64,000 bases of DNA from Paracoccaceae bacterium (GTDB lineage: Bacteria > Pseudomonadota > Alphaproteobacteria > Rhodobacterales > Rhodobacteraceae). Shown here in pieces: positions 55,142 through 63,685 of the stretch. The stretch covers positions 2,466,136 through 2,530,135 of the forward strand of contig JAWPMR010000001.1 of NCBI GenBank assembly GCA_033344815.1. The letters are read 5' to 3'. Under the pieces are notes generated by a model. That model made no database searches, was not told the origin of the DNA, and worked only from the letters and a program-made list of their open reading frames with translations. The translations under genes and the position numbers were made by a program. Each line of letters starts with the position of its first letter. The stretch's first letter is position 1.

Positions 55142-56007
55142 GCGGCAGCCTGTTTTACCGACTTTAGAGCCTCTTCCAGCTCCGAAAAACTGGGACGACA
55201 ATGAGAAGGCGTATTTTGACGACCGACTTCAATACAAATGTTCGTTGCATGCGCGTGGAGGTTAGCAACCAAAACTTCTCGTATCAGTTGATAGAAATGG
55301 CCATCTTCTTCGGTTACCGTTTTTACTTTTGCAGCAAACGGGCCAACAAATCCGTACGCTAAAAACACGCCTAGGAAAGTTCCCACCAAAGCACCGCCGA
55401 TGAGTTTTCCAAGCACTTCAGGCGGCTGGTCGATAGAACCCATCGTCTTGATAATGCCCAAAACAGCGGCCACAATACCTAGAGCAGGCAAACCATCTGC
55501 TACTGTCTGGAGGGCATGACTTGAATGAAGTGCGTGATGCATGTTTGCTTCCATGCGTTTCTCCAAGACTTCTTCAACTTGATGAGGATCGTCGTAATTC
55601 ATAGAAGCAGATCGCATCGTATCGCAGATGAGCGCTACAGCTTCCCCATCATTCAGAATTTTAGGATATTTGGTAAATATATCAGAATCTTGTGGTGCTT
55701 CGATATGTTCTTCAATGGAAACCGGATTTTGCCTGGCAAGACGGATCAGTTCAAAGAGCAGACATAGCAAATCGCGATAGTCATCGTGCGCCCACTTTGG
55801 ACCTTTGAACACTCGGCCCATGTCTTTAGCTGTTTGCTTAACGGCCGACATACTGTTGCTTATGAGAAATGCGCCGACGGCAGCACCACCTATCATAGTC
55901 ATTTCAAAAGGTAAGGCCTTGATGATGATGCCCATTTTGCCACCCGCAGCAAGATAGCCACCGAACACCATAACAAACACGACAATTATTCCAACGAATC
56001 CGATCAT
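55138..56007 (-). CDS. motA: Flagellar motor stator protein MotA
   Basis: 289 residues with four membrane spans. Family features are the N-terminal GYLAAGGKMGIIIKALPFEM, the cytoplasmic loop with HALQTVADGLPALGIVAAVL and the conserved ALVGTFLGVFLAYGFVGPFA. MotA with MotB conducts ions and turns the rotor. No motB gene follows; the periplasmic repeat protein occupies that place, so motB must lie elsewhere. Confidence 0.96.
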   Translation of the reverse strand: MIGFVGIIVVFVMVFGGYLAAGGKMGIIIKALPFEMTMIGGAAVGAFLISNSMSAVKQTAKDMGRVFKGPKWAHDDYRDLLCLLFELIRLARQNPVSIEEHIEAPQDSDIFTKYPKILNDGEAVALICDTMRSASMNYDDPHQVEEVLEKRMEANMHHALHSSHALQTVADGLPALGIVAAVLGIIKTMGSIDQPPEVLGKLIGGALVGTFLGVFLAYGFVGPFAAKVKTVTEEDGHFYQLIREVLVANLHAHATNICIEVGRQNTPSHCRPSFSELEEALKSVKQAAA

Positions 56008-56073
56008 GTTTTTCCCCGGTTCAAATTACATCCGCATGTTCGCAAAAGGAGGTTAAAAAAACATCAGCAACTA

Positions 56074-56688
56074 CTAGCCTTTCGGAACGTCCGCATTTCG
56101 GCCGGCCAAAATAACGCTAATTGAATAGGCGACCTGAGGTGAAAGGCCTGCCAAGATTCCCGCTGCAGCATCAGGTTTCATACGTCCCAAGAAACCAGCC
56201 GCAAATGCGGGTTCCATTTGCTCAAAAAGCGGTGCTGCTTCTTTCGGTTTCATATTTTCATACACTGTTGTTAGTCTGGCCAGGTCATCTTCGGCAGCAG
56301 TGTTTGCTAAAGCGAGCAAGCCTCTAAGGGAGCTTTCAGCGTCCTCCAATATGACAAGCCTTTTCTCGATTTGTTCATCAGCGACACTCAAAGCCTTCAT
56401 GCGCATAGCAATCTGTTCTTCTTTTTTGACGAGCCTCGCTTCGCGTTCTTGAAAAGAGATCAGCATTTTAGACATTTTTGTTCTATCATCACCCGACAGA
56501 GAAATGGCTGTCTCTGAATCAGTGGGAGCCATTTGTGTATCAGCGGCAGGCAACAATGGATTTTCTGTTGCTACGGCCTGACCAGCGCCAGCACCGATGC
56601 GAACAACAGCGGAACCGACCAGCAATCCCGCTATTAGGATGATAGAACCGCGACCGTTTCGCGCCAGAAAAGCTCTTTTGGTTTTCAT
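56074..56688 (-). CDS. MotE-like protein (MgtE-N-like flagellar protein)
   Basis: 204 residues: one N-terminal membrane anchor (GSIILIAGLLVGSAVVRIGA), a long coiled coil around residues 70-120, then an MgtE-N/FliG-like helical end (YENMKPKEAAPLFEQMEPAF, AAGFLGRMKPDAAAGILAGL). This layout is that of MotE-type proteins in alphaproteobacterial flagellar loci, thought to assist stator assembly. Overlaps the upstream 129-residue gene by 4 bp. Confidence 0.85.
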   Translation of the reverse strand: MKTKRAFLARNGRGSIILIAGLLVGSAVVRIGAGAGQAVATENPLLPAADTQMAPTDSETAISLSGDDRTKMSKMLISFQEREARLVKKEEQIAMRMKALSVADEQIEKRLVILEDAESSLRGLLALANTAAEDDLARLTTVYENMKPKEAAPLFEQMEPAFAAGFLGRMKPDAAAGILAGLSPQVAYSISVILAGRNADVPKG

Positions 56689-57074
56689 TGGTGTGTCTCC
56701 GCAGTCCGGTGTCGAACAAACATCGGTTCACTTGTTGTAGGTGGAGGAGTCGAAGCCGCGCGTTCTGGTGCCGTTTCAACCGAAACTTGTTCCGGAATGT
56801 CGTGCAATGACGCCATTTGTAGCTCAAGTTTCCGCGACATATCTTCTGCCCTGTCCGTAAGACTTGTCAGAGTCTCTGCGGAACCTGCCGCAGTATTTTG
56901 GGCGGACGACAACGTTTTTGTTAGATCATCGACTTGCGCCGAAAGGACTGCTACGGCGCCGCCGACTCCTTTCTCAAGATCGTTAAATCGGTTCAACCGG
57001 CGACCCAAGACGAAGCAGTAAACACCTGCGCCCAAGGCTCCAGCAGCCAAAAATATATCTGCAATAAGGTCCAT
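56685..57074 (-). CDS. Small membrane-anchored coiled-coil protein in the flagellar operon
   Basis: 129 residues with one N-terminal membrane segment (IFLAAGALGAGVYCFVLGRR), a coiled coil around residues 45-90 (LTSLTDRAEDMSRKLELQMA) and a proline-rich tail. No family recognised. It sits between fliL (9 bp) and the MotE-like gene (4-bp overlap), so a motor-related role is likely from position only. Confidence 0.75.
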   Translation of the reverse strand: MDLIADIFLAAGALGAGVYCFVLGRRLNRFNDLEKGVGGAVAVLSAQVDDLTKTLSSAQNTAAGSAETLTSLTDRAEDMSRKLELQMASLHDIPEQVSVETAPERAASTPPPTTSEPMFVRHRTAETHQ

Positions 57075-57083
57075 TTGACCCTC

Positions 57084-57569
57084 CTAGTTCAGTACAAATT
57101 CCATGATGAGAAGATCATTGACATGATTGCGGCCTGTTGCGACCTGTACGCGGCGCAGCATTTGTGCGCGAAGGCGTGCCAAAGAAGATGGATCCTGAAT
57201 GTCTCTCACTTCTATTGCTCGCAAATAAGTGTTCAGAACATCAACTACTCTAGGTATGTTTTGCTCTACTTCTGCGGCATGCTCAGGCGATACCTCTAGC
57301 TGAGCGCGAAACCGCAAGTGCTTTTGCTGACTGTGTTGTGGAAGAGAAACTGTAATCGGTTCAAGCGGGATAAAAGTAGTTATCGCCTGGGGGTCTCTTT
57401 CTTCTTCGACGTCTGCCACATCAACCGATTCGCTGCTCAAAATCATGCCACTCCACGTCGTGTAGAATCCTGCACCAGCCCCTAGCAGAAGCAGTACAAT
57501 CCCAACAATTAAGGGCATTTTAGACGATTTTGGTTCGTCTGTTGGTTCGATTGCCGATGCGTCCGCCAT
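57084..57569 (-). CDS. fliL: Flagellar basal body-associated protein FliL (copy 1)
   Basis: 161 residues: a membrane anchor (LIVGIVLLLLGAGAGFYTTW), then a periplasmic stomatin-like domain (FIPLEPITVSLPQHSQQKHL, LRAQMLRRVQVATGRNHVND). FliL surrounds the stator and supports torque. First gene of the minus-strand fliL-orf129-motE-like-motA row, divergent from fliF. A second FliL-like gene lies at 63155. Confidence 0.93.
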   Translation of the reverse strand: MADASAIEPTDEPKSSKMPLIVGIVLLLLGAGAGFYTTWSGMILSSESVDVADVEEERDPQAITTFIPLEPITVSLPQHSQQKHLRFRAQLEVSPEHAAEVEQNIPRVVDVLNTYLRAIEVRDIQDPSSLARLRAQMLRRVQVATGRNHVNDLLIMEFVLN

Positions 57570-57667
57570 GCTTTTTCCATCTGCTGTTGTGAAATTTCTT
57601 ATAGACGCGATTGCACTAACCGATTGTTAAGCCAGTTCGTTCATTGCTGTTGCCATCACCGAATAGA
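57570..57667. promoter_or_regulatory. Divergent fliL/fliF intergenic region
   Basis: 98 bp separate the fliL and fliF starts, so the promoters of the two flagellar operons must lie here or overlap the coding ends. No box could be assigned by eye with confidence. Confidence 0.4.
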
Positions 57668-59317
57668 ATGTTCGGTTTGACGGAGGTGATTGTGCAGCAA
57701 TTGTTAAACGCGTGGACCGGCCTAGAACTGCGCCGACAAATCATTGTGATTGTAGCTACCGGTGCGATGTTTTTTGGAATCCTGGCGATGACCAGAATGG
57801 CTTCGGCACCGTCCATGACACTGCTTTATTCAGGTTTGGAAAACGGTGCCGCTGGAGATGTTGTGCGTTCACTGGAGCAACGTGGGGCCATGTTTGAAGT
57901 GCGTGGCGGGTCCATTTTTGTGTCCTCGAAAGACAGAGATCAATTGAGGATGACTCTGGCCAGCGAAGGCCTTCCGGAGAATTCGAATCGCGGCTACGAA
58001 CTGCTCGACACATTGTCGGGTTTCGGGACCACTTCTCAGATGTTTGACGCCGCGTATTGGCGTGCAAAAGAGGGCGAACTGGCCCGAACGATTGTATCCA
58101 GTCCACATATTTCCATGGCCAGAGTACATATCGCCAGTACCGGTTCAAACCCGTTTCAACGCGGCGTAACACCAAAAGCTTCCGTAGCCGTGACCCCATC
58201 GGGACCGGCAATTACAAGTCAGCAAGCTAAAGCAATCCGATTTCTGGTGTCTTCCGCCGTAGCAGGTTTGGCATCAGAAGATGTCGCCGTAATTGATGCA
58301 AATGGTTCATTAGTTGGTGCTTCCGATGAGGCGGCGCCATCCAATGGAGGCGATGACAAGGCGCAGCTCCTCAAAGACAAAGTTCAGAGGCTTTTGGAAG
58401 CAAGAGTCGGATTTGGCAATGCAGTCGTTGAGGTCAGCGTAGACACGGTGAATGAAAGCGAAGCCATCAGAGAGCGTTCCTTTGATCCCGAAAGTCGCGT
58501 TGCGATCAGCACTGACACCGAAGAAAGAACCAACTCATCTAATGAAGCTGGAGGAGGGGATGTAACCGTTGCCTCGAACCTTCCTGACGAAGAAGGCGGT
58601 GCGGGGGAAAATTCATCCTCTCAAAATAGTGAAAGCCGTGAGCGAATTAATTACGAGGTGTCAGAAACAGAACGCGAAATATTGCGTAGTCCTGGGGCGA
58701 TAAAACGGCTGACTGTCGCCGTGTTGGTAAATGAAGCACAAATTACTTCAGAAAATGGTGATCAGACGTTCGCGCCTCGAGAGGAAGCTGAACTGGAAGC
58801 ACTAAGAGACCTCGTTTCATCCGCAGTTGGTTTTGACGAGGCGCGGGGTGACATCATCACGATAAAATCGATGGCGCTTCAAAGCGTTTCTCCACAAGGC
58901 ACCGCCGCGAGCACATCATTTTTTGATGTACTCAGTATTGATCTGATGTCCGCAATTCAAATGGCAGTACTCGCCGCCGTCACACTAATTCTGGGTTTGT
59001 TCGTGGTACGACCGTTGCTCATGAAACCAGAACAGATAGCCGAAACATCTGCACCCGCGTTGCTAGAATCCGGCGATCCAAACACAGAGGAAGCGGGTCT
59101 GACAGGCGAAGTTACTCCAGAAGATTTCGATATGCCGGAGTTGCCAATAATTTCTGGCTTTGGCGGCGATGAGATGGGTGGGTTGCCTGATCTGAATATG
59201 GCTGGTGGTGTTTCCGACGATCCAGTGGATCGATTGCGCAATATGATTGGTGAACGTCAAGAAGAAACAGTTGAAATTTTGCGCGGTTGGCTTGAAGACA
59301 AGGAGGAAAAAGTCTGA
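57668..59317 (+). CDS. fliF: Flagellar MS-ring protein FliF
   Basis: 549 residues from ATG 57668. N-terminal membrane span (QIIVIVATGAMFFGILAMTR), then the ring-building motifs (DRDQLRMTLASEGLPENSNR, ARVHIASTGSNPFQRG, KASVAVTPSGPAITSQQAKA). The second membrane span is near residues 422-445 (AIQMAVLAAVTLILGLFVVR). The acidic C-terminus ending VEILRGWLED is the FliG-binding part. FliF is the platform of the basal body. It starts the fliF-fliH-fliN-fliP row; no fliG is in the window. Confidence 0.96.
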   Translation: MFGLTEVIVQQLLNAWTGLELRRQIIVIVATGAMFFGILAMTRMASAPSMTLLYSGLENGAAGDVVRSLEQRGAMFEVRGGSIFVSSKDRDQLRMTLASEGLPENSNRGYELLDTLSGFGTTSQMFDAAYWRAKEGELARTIVSSPHISMARVHIASTGSNPFQRGVTPKASVAVTPSGPAITSQQAKAIRFLVSSAVAGLASEDVAVIDANGSLVGASDEAAPSNGGDDKAQLLKDKVQRLLEARVGFGNAVVEVSVDTVNESEAIRERSFDPESRVAISTDTEERTNSSNEAGGGDVTVASNLPDEEGGAGENSSSQNSESRERINYEVSETEREILRSPGAIKRLTVAVLVNEAQITSENGDQTFAPREEAELEALRDLVSSAVGFDEARGDIITIKSMALQSVSPQGTAASTSFFDVLSIDLMSAIQMAVLAAVTLILGLFVVRPLLMKPEQIAETSAPALLESGDPNTEEAGLTGEVTPEDFDMPELPIISGFGGDEMGGLPDLNMAGGVSDDPVDRLRNMIGERQEETVEILRGWLEDKEEKV

Positions 59318-59916
59318 TGTCCTTAGCTCATAGATACCGAAATTTCGGCGACGTTAAGGAAGAACCGGCGACCAACGAAAGTTTGCTTGCCGAGGGAATA
59401 GAAGACCAAAAATTGCAGTCATTCGAAGAAGGTTATCAAGCTGGATGGGACGACGCAGTGAAGGCCCAAACCGACGCTACAATGAAAGTCAGCACAGAAT
59501 TTGGTCAAAACCTGCAGGACATGTCTTTTACCTACCATGAAGCTCTTTCAAAACTCACGCTTTCAATAGAACCAATGATGACGCAAATCGTGGATAGGCT
59601 TTTGCCTGCCGTTACCCGTCAAGCTGTTGGAGCGCACATAGCATCCGAACTGAATAACATGGTGAAAGCCGAAGCTGGCCAGCTCATCGAAATAGTCGTT
59701 GCACCAGAAAATGTCGAAACAGTCAAAGAGCTTGGCAAAAGTGGCCTGACTGAGGCATTTGAAATCATAGCAGAGCACTCCCTCGGCCAGGGCCAAGCGT
59801 ATGTTCGCATCGGTTCGGATGAAAAAAGTATTGACGTTGATTCAGTAGTCCTCGGGGTTTCCGAAGCTTTGACCGCATTTTTCCATGAAGCCAAACAGGA
59901 CCAAACAAATGAATGA
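59317..59916 (+). CDS. fliH: Flagellar assembly protein FliH
   Basis: 199 residues. The N-terminal part has SFEEGYQAGWDDAVKAQTDA with a GxxxG-like helix, and the end (TEAFEIIAEHSLGQGQAYVR) matches the FliH/HrpE globular end. FliH regulates the export ATPase FliI and links it to FliN, encoded next. Overlaps the fliF stop by one base and fliN by 8 bp. Confidence 0.88.
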   Translation: MSLAHRYRNFGDVKEEPATNESLLAEGIEDQKLQSFEEGYQAGWDDAVKAQTDATMKVSTEFGQNLQDMSFTYHEALSKLTLSIEPMMTQIVDRLLPAVTRQAVGAHIASELNNMVKAEAGQLIEIVVAPENVETVKELGKSGLTEAFEIIAEHSLGQGQAYVRIGSDEKSIDVDSVVLGVSEALTAFFHEAKQDQTNE

Positions 59917-60202
59917 TACAACTAACGACTTGAAACCCGCAAAAGATCGAGCCAACCCTTTCACATCAGTTCCAATTGAATTGACTGTGTGCGTTGGCAA
60001 GGCGAGACCCCTAATAAGGGACCTGATTTCTCTGGGTGAGAATGCTGTTTTGCCACTGGACAGGTCTGTGGATGACCCTGTGGATCTTTATGTTGGCGAT
60101 AGGTTAATTGCCCGCGGCGTGTTAGAAGAAAGCGAAGACGAGAAAAACAAACAACTAGTCGTTCGTCTTACAGAGATCGTTGATCTGCAAGCGAGCCTCT
60201 GA
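59909..60202 (+). CDS. fliN: Flagellar switch protein FliN
   Basis: 97 residues from ATG 59909; mainly a SpoA/surface-presentation domain: SVPIELTVCVGKARPLIRDL, then VLPLDRSVDDPVDLYVGDRL and IARG. FliN forms most of the C-ring and docks FliH. The C-terminus LTEIVDLQ is the family's last strand. Confidence 0.92.
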   Translation: MNDTTNDLKPAKDRANPFTSVPIELTVCVGKARPLIRDLISLGENAVLPLDRSVDDPVDLYVGDRLIARGVLEESEDEKNKQLVVRLTEIVDLQASL

Positions 60203-60208
60203 TCAAAA

Positions 60209-60943
60209 ATGTTGACCCGTGTTCTATTTGCAATCTCGATAGTGTTTGTTTTGAGCTTTCCGGCTGAGGTCAGAGCTCAAGACTTATCATTTTCGTTAGG
60301 GGACGGCGACTCAATCAGCGCACGCACGATTCAACTCTTTGTACTTATCACGGTTCTAAGCTTAGCACCCGGTTTGGCGATTATGGTAACTTGTTTTCCA
60401 TTTATCGTAACGGTGCTCTCAATTTTGCGGCAAGCAATCGGACTCCAACAGTCCCCGCCAAACATGCTGATCGTAAGCCTGGCTTTGTTTCTCACCTTCT
60501 TTGTCATGGAACCAGTTTTTGTAGACGCATGGACAAATGGTATTGTGCCGTTGAATGATGAAATAATAGATATTGAGACTGCATTCGTCCGCACTGTTGA
60601 GCCATTTCGAATTTTTATGGCCGCTCGAATAGATTCAGAAACCTTTTTTGCCATGGCGGAATTGCGACCGGACACGATTGACACAAGTCTGTCGCCAGAA
60701 GCTCCACTATCCGTTCTAGTTCCAAGTTTCCTACTTTCGGAAATATCTCGAGCATTTCAAATTGGCTTTCTGGTTTTTCTACCTTTTTTGATAATTGACC
60801 TAGTTGTTGCCGCTGTTCTTATGTCAATGGGCATGATGATGGTGCCACCAGTAATTGTGTCGCTACCTTTTAAGTTGGCGTTTTTTGTAATCGCCGATGG
60901 TTGGAGCCTTATCGCCGGCAGCTTGGTAAAGAGCTACTTCTAG
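60209..60943 (+). CDS. fliP: Flagellar export apparatus protein FliP
   Basis: 244 residues with a cleavable signal peptide (LFAISIVFVLSFPAEVRAQD). FliP blocks: LFVLITVLSLAPGLAIMVTC, FIVTVLSILRQAIGLQQSPP, PSFLLSEISRAFQIGFLVFL and LVVAAVLMSMGMMMVPP. It forms the export gate with FliQ and FliR. Starts 6 bp after fliN; last gene before the IS-rich junction. Confidence 0.96.
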   Translation: MLTRVLFAISIVFVLSFPAEVRAQDLSFSLGDGDSISARTIQLFVLITVLSLAPGLAIMVTCFPFIVTVLSILRQAIGLQQSPPNMLIVSLALFLTFFVMEPVFVDAWTNGIVPLNDEIIDIETAFVRTVEPFRIFMAARIDSETFFAMAELRPDTIDTSLSPEAPLSVLVPSFLLSEISRAFQIGFLVFLPFLIIDLVVAAVLMSMGMMMVPPVIVSLPFKLAFFVIADGWSLIAGSLVKSYF

Positions 60944-61105
60944 AAGCGATTTTTCGAGCCGGTCGATACAACCATGCGGATTTTCAACTGACAATCAGAT
61001 TGTTATGATTATCCTGTCTTGAGTAGTGGAGCTTGAATGTTAATGCTCCGTCGAAATGTGAAATTCTGATCTACGCCCCCACCCTTGGAAATTTTTCCGC
61101 ATAAG
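60944..61105. other. Gap after fliP
   Basis: No gene seen. It probably contains the end of the decayed IS3-type element that follows. Confidence 0.5.
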
Positions 61106-61350
61106 TTACGCTATTCTCTGCTCTCGCTGATCGATTTGGTTTAAATCGTTTCTCAGCCAAAAGATCATGGCTGGTGTTTTGCCGGTAACTGTGGAATTTG
61201 AGCATTCCATGTTTTGGAAATCCATCCAATTGATGATCCCCTCACGTGCCTCCAATCTGGCTCACCAAGCGTACAGATAGACGCATTCGTTTCTGAGAAA
61301 TTGCCAAAGCTGTTCAACAAAGATGTTGTCGGGGAACCGGACCTTGCGTG
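61106..61350 (-). pseudogene. OrfB C-terminal remnant of an IS3-family element
   Basis: Minus-strand translation reads KVRFPDNIFVEQLWQFLRNE, CVYLYAW, a stop, then INWMDFQNMECSNSTVTGKT and PAMIFWLRN to the end. These are the DDE catalytic-end motifs of IS3 OrfB (DNIFVExLW) with an in-frame stop. It is the type of partner expected for the OrfA fragment at 47505-47639 and has the same orientation. Confidence 0.82.
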
Positions 61351-61502
61351 AAAAGTCGAAAATCGAACAATTGGACCGGGCGGAAACAGCGCAAAAAAAT
61401 CTCCTCCGAGACGGAGTGTCTGACGTCAGCGCTTATGGATCCAAATAGGGTTATTTGCTAAGGGAGTGTTTGTTGCTCATCGTAACCACCGAGGAGTGGA
61501 CG

Positions 61503-61859
61503 ATGAGAAAGACAGCGAAGAGCCCTGGCGAGAAGATCGTCAAAGATATTAAACGTGCAACGCGCAAGCACTATTCATCTGAAGAGAAGATCAGGATCGT
61601 GTTGGATGGTCTGCGTGGTGAAAACAGCATTGCTGAGCTGTGCCGCCGTGAAGGGATATCGCAGGGCATCTACTACAAATGGTCGAAAGACTTCATGGAG
61701 GCCGGAAAGAAGCGGCTAGCTGGGGATACAGCACGCGCTGCGAACACTGATGAGGTCAAGGAACTGCGCCGCGAAGCCAAGGAGCTCAAAGAGGTGGTGG
61801 CAGAACAAACGCTCGAACTGCGTCTTCTCAAAAAAAGCATGCTCGGGCCCTCTCAGTGA
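61503..61859 (+). CDS. tnpA: IS3-type transposase OrfA, copy 2
   Basis: 118 residues, protein identical to copy 1. Only one synonymous base differs that I could see (GAT here, GAC there, 61728). TGA is followed directly by the in-frame tnpB ATG. Confidence 0.92.
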   Translation: MRKTAKSPGEKIVKDIKRATRKHYSSEEKIRIVLDGLRGENSIAELCRREGISQGIYYKWSKDFMEAGKKRLAGDTARAANTDEVKELRREAKELKEVVAEQTLELRLLKKSMLGPSQ

Positions 61860-62885
61860 ATGCAAGACATTCACCTGCCGGGTAATAGATGGGGGCGACC
61901 ACGAATGAGGTACCCCGCATCTGAGAAGCTTGAGATCATCCGGCTGGTCGAGGGGTCGCATCTGTCGGCCCGTCTGACATTAGCCAAGCTCGGCATTCCG
62001 CGCACCACGTTCTATCGCTGGTACGGCCGGTATCTTCAACGCGGTGAGGCTGGTCTGCAGGACCAATCGCCCAAGCCAAAGCATGTCTGGAACCGCGTGC
62101 CTGACGACGTGAAGCGCAAGGTTGTCGACTTCGCCTTGAAAGAGACAGAGCTGTCACCGCGCGAACTGGCAGTGACGTTCACGGATCAAGAGCGCTACTT
62201 TGTGTCAGAATCCACTGTCTATCGCGTGCTCAAAGCGCATGATCTGATCACCAGCCCAGCCTTCATCGTCATGAAAGCCGCCAGCGAGTTCAAAGACAAA
62301 ACCACGGCCATCAATCAGCTTTGGCAGACCGACTTCACCTACATCAAGGTCCTTGGTTGGGGCTGGTTCTATCTCAGTACGGTTCTGGACGACTACAGTC
62401 GCTACATCGTCTCCTGGAAACTCTGCACGAACATGCGGGCCGAAGACGTGACCGATACACTGGACCTCGCGTTGCAAGCGTCTGGCTGTGATCAGGTCCA
62501 TGTCGTTCACAAGCCACGTCTGCTCAGCGATAACGGATCAAGCTACGTCTCCGGGGATCTGGCGGAATGGTTGAAAGACAAAGGCATGAAGCACTCGCGC
62601 GGAGCCCCCTATCATCCGCAAACCCAAGGCAAGATCGAGCGGTGGCATCAAACCCTGAAGAACCGCATCTTGCTGGAAAACTACTTCCTGCCAGGTGACC
62701 TCGAAGCGCAAATCGAAGCCTTCGTCGATCATTACAATCATCAGCGATATCACGAGAGCATCAACAACGTCACACCTGCTGACGTCTACTTCGGGAGTGA
62801 CAAAGCCATTCTAAAACAACGCGAAAAGATCAAACGAAAGACACTCGAAGCGCGACGCTTGCATCACCGCCAGCACGCCGCATAA
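61860..62885 (+). CDS. tnpB: IS3-type transposase OrfB, copy 2
   Basis: 341 residues, identical in protein sequence to copy 1, with the same DDE residues in WQTDFTYIKV, LLSDNGSSYV and KIERWHQTLK. It appears intact. Confidence 0.92.
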   Translation: MQDIHLPGNRWGRPRMRYPASEKLEIIRLVEGSHLSARLTLAKLGIPRTTFYRWYGRYLQRGEAGLQDQSPKPKHVWNRVPDDVKRKVVDFALKETELSPRELAVTFTDQERYFVSESTVYRVLKAHDLITSPAFIVMKAASEFKDKTTAINQLWQTDFTYIKVLGWGWFYLSTVLDDYSRYIVSWKLCTNMRAEDVTDTLDLALQASGCDQVHVVHKPRLLSDNGSSYVSGDLAEWLKDKGMKHSRGAPYHPQTQGKIERWHQTLKNRILLENYFLPGDLEAQIEAFVDHYNHQRYHESINNVTPADVYFGSDKAILKQREKIKRKTLEARRLHHRQHAA

Positions 62886-62959
62886 TCAAACCAACCAGAT
62901 GAGCCAAACTCTCTCTTAGCTTAGGCCGCCTTTGGTGCCAAAAACCCTGACGACGGACA

Positions 62960-63154
62960 GTAAATTCTGCGGTTGAAACTTTCCTCAAATCATGAAGACC
63001 ATGCTGATCTGGCGCAGGCCGCGAAAAGCCCTAAAGCGATGCTTGGAGGCTTTTAAAAGTTTTCACAATCCGCGCCGCAAAATTCGAAACGTAAAGTGAA
63101 AGACCTCGTTGCTTTCGAATAGAAAGCGATTAACAAACCATGTAATTTGACGGA
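62960..63154. other. Gap between IS copy 2 and the fliL-like gene
   Basis: 195 bp; no gene, repeat or clear terminator seen. Confidence 0.4.
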
Positions 63155-63673
63155 TCAATAGTCTTGCCGAGCAATTTCAAAAATGAGAACGTCGTTTGCC
63201 ACATCTGATCCCATTACCCTTTTCGCAGCTTCTCGCAAATCACTTCTAAGGACGTCAAGATTTTCGTTGTTGATGAATGATCCGGAAAATCCTCCAATAG
63301 TTGCATAGTCAAAGAGAACGCGCAGAAACTCGTCCCGCAACTTTGGTTCCTTATCAATTACTTCTGTTGAAGCTCCGGCAGCGACTTCCACACTAAGCGC
63401 CATTACGACCATGGCGGAAATCCGATCTTTTTCAACTAACGGCACGACAAATTGGTTCGGCAGTTTTACATATTCCATACCTTCTGCGGAACTCGCAGCG
63501 CCAGGTATATTTGCAGAAGCTTCAACCTCGTCGAGCTCTTGCTCAGATCCTATCGGATCTATCATCGCATTTTCTTGATCAACTGCCGTTGGGGGAGGTC
63601 GCATAAAAATCCCAGCCCCCACGCCAGCACCAGATCCGATCAAGAGCATGATAATAGGTAATAATTTCTTCAT
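63155..63673 (-). CDS. FliL-family flagellar protein (copy 2)
   Basis: 172 residues from ATG 63673, which has an AGGAG site 9 nt upstream; a GTG 6 bp earlier is too close to that site. Membrane anchor LLPIIMLLIGSGAGVGAGIF, then the periplasmic domain (YVKLPNQFVVPLVEKDRISA, MVVMALSVEVAAGASTEV) typical of FliL. It differs clearly from the FliL at 57084. It follows flgH on the same strand, 12 bp apart, so it belongs to the flg operon. Confidence 0.88.
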   Translation of the reverse strand: MKKLLPIIMLLIGSGAGVGAGIFMRPPPTAVDQENAMIDPIGSEQELDEVEASANIPGAASSAEGMEYVKLPNQFVVPLVEKDRISAMVVMALSVEVAAGASTEVIDKEPKLRDEFLRVLFDYATIGGFSGSFINNENLDVLRSDLREAAKRVMGSDVANDVLIFEIARQDY

Positions 63674-63685
63674 GTCCACATTCTC

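Larger units (their letters stand above)
61417..62959 (+). mobile_element. IS3-family-type insertion sequence, copy 2 (1543 bp, complete)
   Basis: Same ends, length and genes as copy 1 (27141-28683) but inverted. It sits in the convergent gap between fliP and the fliL-like gene, so it breaks no flagellar gene. Flanks: CGGAG before TGTCTG and GTAAA after CGGACA, with no target duplication. The 5 bp CGGAG is shared with copy 1 outside the matched terminus. Confidence 0.92.

Noticed and set aside
60209-63673. IS copy 2 considered as disrupting a flagellar gene
   Set aside because: fliP ends intact at 60943 and the fliL-like gene ends intact at 63155; the IS lies in a convergent gap.
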